A DNA stretch of 64,000 nucleotides from UBA10649 sp963749905. Lineage in GTDB: Bacteria; Actinomycetota; Actinomycetes; S36-B12. Shown piece after piece: positions 61,614-64,000 of this stretch. The notes under the pieces were generated by a model. It had not been told where the DNA came from, searched no databases, and saw nothing but the letters and a program-made list of their open reading frames with translations. Numbering within the stretch: position 1 is the stretch's first letter; the number at the start of each line of letters is the position of its first letter. The translations under genes and the position numbers were made by a program. Where the stretch lies: contig CAVVOF010000006.1 in NCBI GenBank assembly GCA_963749905.1, positions 372,001-436,000 on the forward strand. Reading direction: 5' to 3'.

Positions 61614-64000
61614 TCAGGACGACGCAGCGACTCGATCGGCTCCTTGCACGCCCAGGCGTGCGAGGAGCCGATCTGCTTCCTCCTTGGTCTCCCCCGCGTC
61701 GGCGGATCTGCCCTCCACGAGCGCCAGGTCGGACGACACCCGGAGAAGAAGAGCCTCCTCGTACGGCAGCTCCTGCTCTCGAGTCAACTGCAGGCCCTCG
61801 GCAATCAGCGCCGTGCATTCGGCCAATCGCCCGACCGCGAGGAGCGCCGCCGAGCGCTGAAGGCACAGGCGGGCGCGCAGTGGCGCCACTTCTCCCCGAG
61901 CGGCGTCCTCGGCCTCGTCGATCAGGGCCAGGGCCTGCTCAGGCTCACCGGCCCGGATCAGCACCTCCGCCTGAACCAGCGCGGCCTCGAAGGCCGTCAA
62001 CTTGGTCCCCATCTCGGAGAACCGCGCGACGAGCGGAGTGATCTCGTCCAACGCCTGCTGCAGTTCCCCACGAGCCAGGCTGACGCGGGCCAGCAGCATC
62101 TCCGCATAGCTCGCGTTGAACTCGACGCCCGAGGCACGGAGCACTCGCACGGCATTCCGCAGCACCGGCTCGGCCTCGTCCACGCGGCCGAGGTTGACGA
62201 GCACCTCGCCCAGGTTGATGTCGGTCTCGGCAGCCCCGAACGCGTTGCCGGACTCCATCGCCGCCGTGCGGCTGAGCCGGTAGTCCTCGACCGCCTGCTC
62301 CCAGCGTCCGGCGAAGAAGGCGAAGTTGCCCAGGTTGCAGCGCGCGATCGACTCACGTGCTTTCCAGCCGTGGCGCACGCAGATGTCCAGTGCCTCGCGC
62401 GTGTGCTCTCCCTCGCACGGCATCCCCATGAACGTCTCGGCATGGTCGATCGACACGAGCGCCTGCTCCAACGTCGCGAGGTCCCCGGCGGCGCGCGCGC
62501 CCTCGGCCGCACGCATCGCGCTCGTGCGCGCATCCTTCAGCCGCTGCTGTCCCAGCCGGATGAAGGCCGTGACGGCGTCGATGCGCGCCCGCGTGCGGTC
62601 GGCGGCGGGCGTGGACACCGGCTCCAGCAGTCGCCTGGCCTGTGTCAGCACCCGAAGTCCGGTGCGGTGAGCACCGGCCCGCTCGTGGACCTTCGCTCTG
62701 CGAACCAGGATCTCGGCTCGCGCGACCGGGTCCTCGACCAACAGGTCAGCCGCGCGCCGGTAGGCGGTCACGGACGTCTCGAACATGCCGGCGAGCTCCC
62801 GCAGCTCGCCCAAGACCGTCCACGCCTCGACCAGCTCAGCCTGCGGGACGTCGAGGTGACGAGCCGCATCGAGTGCCAGGGAGTACTGAGCGGCCGCGTC
62901 GGCGTTGGCGTAGGCACCCCGGGCCTGCTCGCCGGCCATCAGGGCGTAGCGCCAGGTGCGCTCGTCGTCCCCGGCCCGGGAGAAGTGCAGTGACAGCGTC
63001 GGCGAGTCGGCCTCCAGGTCGACGCTGCTGGACTCGGTGGCCAGACCGGCAGATCGGTGCAGGCGGGCCCGGGTGCGGTAGGCGAGCTCCTCGTAGGCCG
63101 CGTCCCGGACCAGGCTGTTGCGGAACCGCATGCGCGTGGAACTCTCCCGCTCGAAGAACTCCCCGAGCGGGCCCATGGTGCCCGGATCCGAGGTGAGCCC
63201 GTCGGCCGTGAGTGTCTCCCTCAGGATTGCGCTTCGGAAGCTGCGACCAAGCACCGCGGCAGTGCGCAGCACGCGCCGTTCGACCGGATCGAGCAGGTCG
63301 ATCTGCGCGGTCAGGGCTGCCTGGAGCGTCTGCGGCATGTCCTGCAAGGAGCCCGCGGTGCGGGCCACGCGGGCCGCTTCCTCGACGAACAGCGGATTGC
63401 CCTCGGCCCGCTCGACGATCGCGCTCACCTCATGCGGGCGCAGCGGCGCGGCCTCGGTTGCGTCATGGATGAGCGTCTCGATGACGTCGTCCGGGAGGGG
63501 GCCGAGATCGACGCGCGTGCCGTGCCCAGGATCGAAGCCAGAGTCGATGGCCCGACGCACGGCGATCACCACCCATGGACGCCCCGCCGTGGCGGCTGCG
63601 ATCCGCTCGAGCAGTCCCGCTGAGGCCCGGTCGGTCCAGTGCGCCTCCTCCGCCACCAGCACGAGCGGACCGGGGAAGGTGCGCCCGACCAAGTCGATCA
63701 GCGTCTCGGCAAGGCGGACCGGTCGGTACTGCGGATCGATGGCGTCCGCTTCGGCGGTGGACGGCACGTCCACCTGTGCGACGTCGGCCAGCAGCGGAGC
63801 CATCGGCAGGAGGTCCGGGGCCACGCGGGACAGGGAGGTGAGCAAGGCCTCGCCCATCTCATCCCCCGTTCCACGTGCGATGCCGAGCAGCTGCCGCACA
63901 GGGTCGCGGAACACCCGATACGAGCTGGTCTGGCCGTATGGCTCGGCCCGGACGGTGAGGATGGTGATGCCCTCGGGTGTGCCCTCGCCTCGGTTGGACA
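61614..64000 (-). CDS. AAA-ATPase/TPR regulator, partial (N-terminus beyond right edge)
   Basis: The C-terminal 795 or so residues of a large protein. The visible start, GITILTVRAEPYGQTSSYRVF, is the end of an AAA (ORC1/AAA_16-like) ATP-binding core; the Walker A lies outside. LVLVAEEAHWTDRASAGLLERI is the Walker B region, where the usual DDxHW reads EEAHW. A STAND-type helical region (EGNPLFVEEAARVARTAG, DPVERRVLRTAAVLGRSF) leads to many TPR-like helices up to the stop. This is the layout of adenylate-cyclase/AAA/TPR and LuxR-type LAL regulators; no C-terminal helix-turn-helix is present, so a cyclase or other domain at the missing N-terminus is likely. Confidence 0.82.
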   Translation of the reverse strand, partial: SNRGEGTPEGITILTVRAEPYGQTSSYRVFRDPVRQLLGIARGTGDEMGEALLTSLSRVAPDLLPMAPLLADVAQVDVPSTAEADAIDPQYRPVRLAETLIDLVGRTFPGPLVLVAEEAHWTDRASAGLLERIAAATAGRPWVVIAVRRAIDSGFDPGHGTRVDLGPLPDDVIETLIHDATEAAPLRPHEVSAIVERAEGNPLFVEEAARVARTAGSLQDMPQTLQAALTAQIDLLDPVERRVLRTAAVLGRSFRSAILRETLTADGLTSDPGTMGPLGEFFERESSTRMRFRNSLVRDAAYEELAYRTRARLHRSAGLATESSSVDLEADSPTLSLHFSRAGDDERTWRYALMAGEQARGAYANADAAAQYSLALDAARHLDVPQAELVEAWTVLGELRELAGMFETSVTAYRRAADLLVEDPVARAEILVRRAKVHERAGAHRTGLRVLTQARRLLEPVSTPAADRTRARIDAVTAFIRLGQQRLKDARTSAMRAAEGARAAGDLATLEQALVSIDHAETFMGMPCEGEHTREALDICVRHGWKARESIARCNLGNFAFFAGRWEQAVEDYRLSRTAAMESGNAFGAAETDINLGEVLVNLGRVDEAEPVLRNAVRVLRASGVEFNASYAEMLLARVSLARGELQQALDEITPLVARFSEMGTKLTAFEAALVQAEVLIRAGEPEQALALIDEAEDAARGEVAPLRARLCLQRSAALLAVGRLAECTALIAEGLQLTREQELPYEEALLLRVSSDLALVEGRSADAGETKEEADRLLARLGVQGADRVAASS

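Overview
The window is a high-GC actinobacterial chromosome segment. Reasons: frequent GTG starts, TANNNT-N6-ATG leaderless promoters, a PucR/FasR-type lipid regulator, DUF3052 and DUF3145 proteins, and a block of genes (panB, RNase H/phosphatase, C4 zinc ribbon, Nif3, AhpE-type peroxiredoxin, DUF3052, aceE, PucR regulator, fabD, acpP, ketosynthase, accD) in the order I recall for Mycobacterium tuberculosis Rv2225-Rv2247. It is not Mycobacterium itself: an oleABCD cluster, a fabH inside the fab operon and catechol meta-cleavage genes point to a free-living actinomycete. Genus cannot be set from the sequence.

Layout. 1-12.5 kb: pantothenate (panB), MFS exporter, H1-like basic protein, methionine aminopeptidase, polyphosphate-type glucokinase, MarR, RNase P RNA, methyltransferase, YaaA, the RNase H/zinc ribbon/Nif3 operon, tRNA-Val, peroxiredoxin. 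12.7-23.2 kb: pyruvate dehydrogenase E1, an erythrin-VIT metal transporter, then FasR and the type II fatty acid operon fabD-fabH-acpP-fabF-accD, linking acetyl-CoA supply to lipid synthesis. 23-29.7 kb: DUF3145, BioY biotin uptake, amino-acid decarboxylase, a divergent transporter pair around a CsoR/CstR-like operator, peptidase E. 29.7-34.5 kb: a cell-surface block (secreted matrixin-type protease, sortase, damaged secreted surface protein, LuxR regulator) whose promoters share TGACC/GGTCA motifs. 34.5-45.8 kb: aromatic catabolism (FAD oxidoreductase, aldehyde dehydrogenase, IclR regulator, catechol 2,3-dioxygenase with its ferredoxin, monooxygenase) and a complete Liv-type ABC importer. 45.8-49.6 kb: small stress and metabolic genes. 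49.7-54.6 kb: a three-gene DNA-processing operon (RecQ helicase fused to a phosphoribosyltransferase-like domain, a double Cas4/AddB-like nuclease, a single RecB-like nuclease). 56-60.5 kb: long-chain olefin biosynthesis oleA-oleBC-oleD, which draws on acyl chains from the fab pathway. The right edge cuts an AAA/TPR regulator.

Two features run through the whole window. First, at least eight long near-perfect palindromes, in two related sequence families plus one singleton, sit only between genes, mostly between convergent ones; one supplies the stop codons of both flanking genes and another is a 72-bp perfect palindrome with no loop. Second, at least nine genes are broken by one or more single-base indels while keeping family-typical protein sequence on both sides; this looks more like consensus error than decay, and downstream users should treat the affected translations with care.

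No CRISPR array, prophage, insertion sequence or rRNA was seen.
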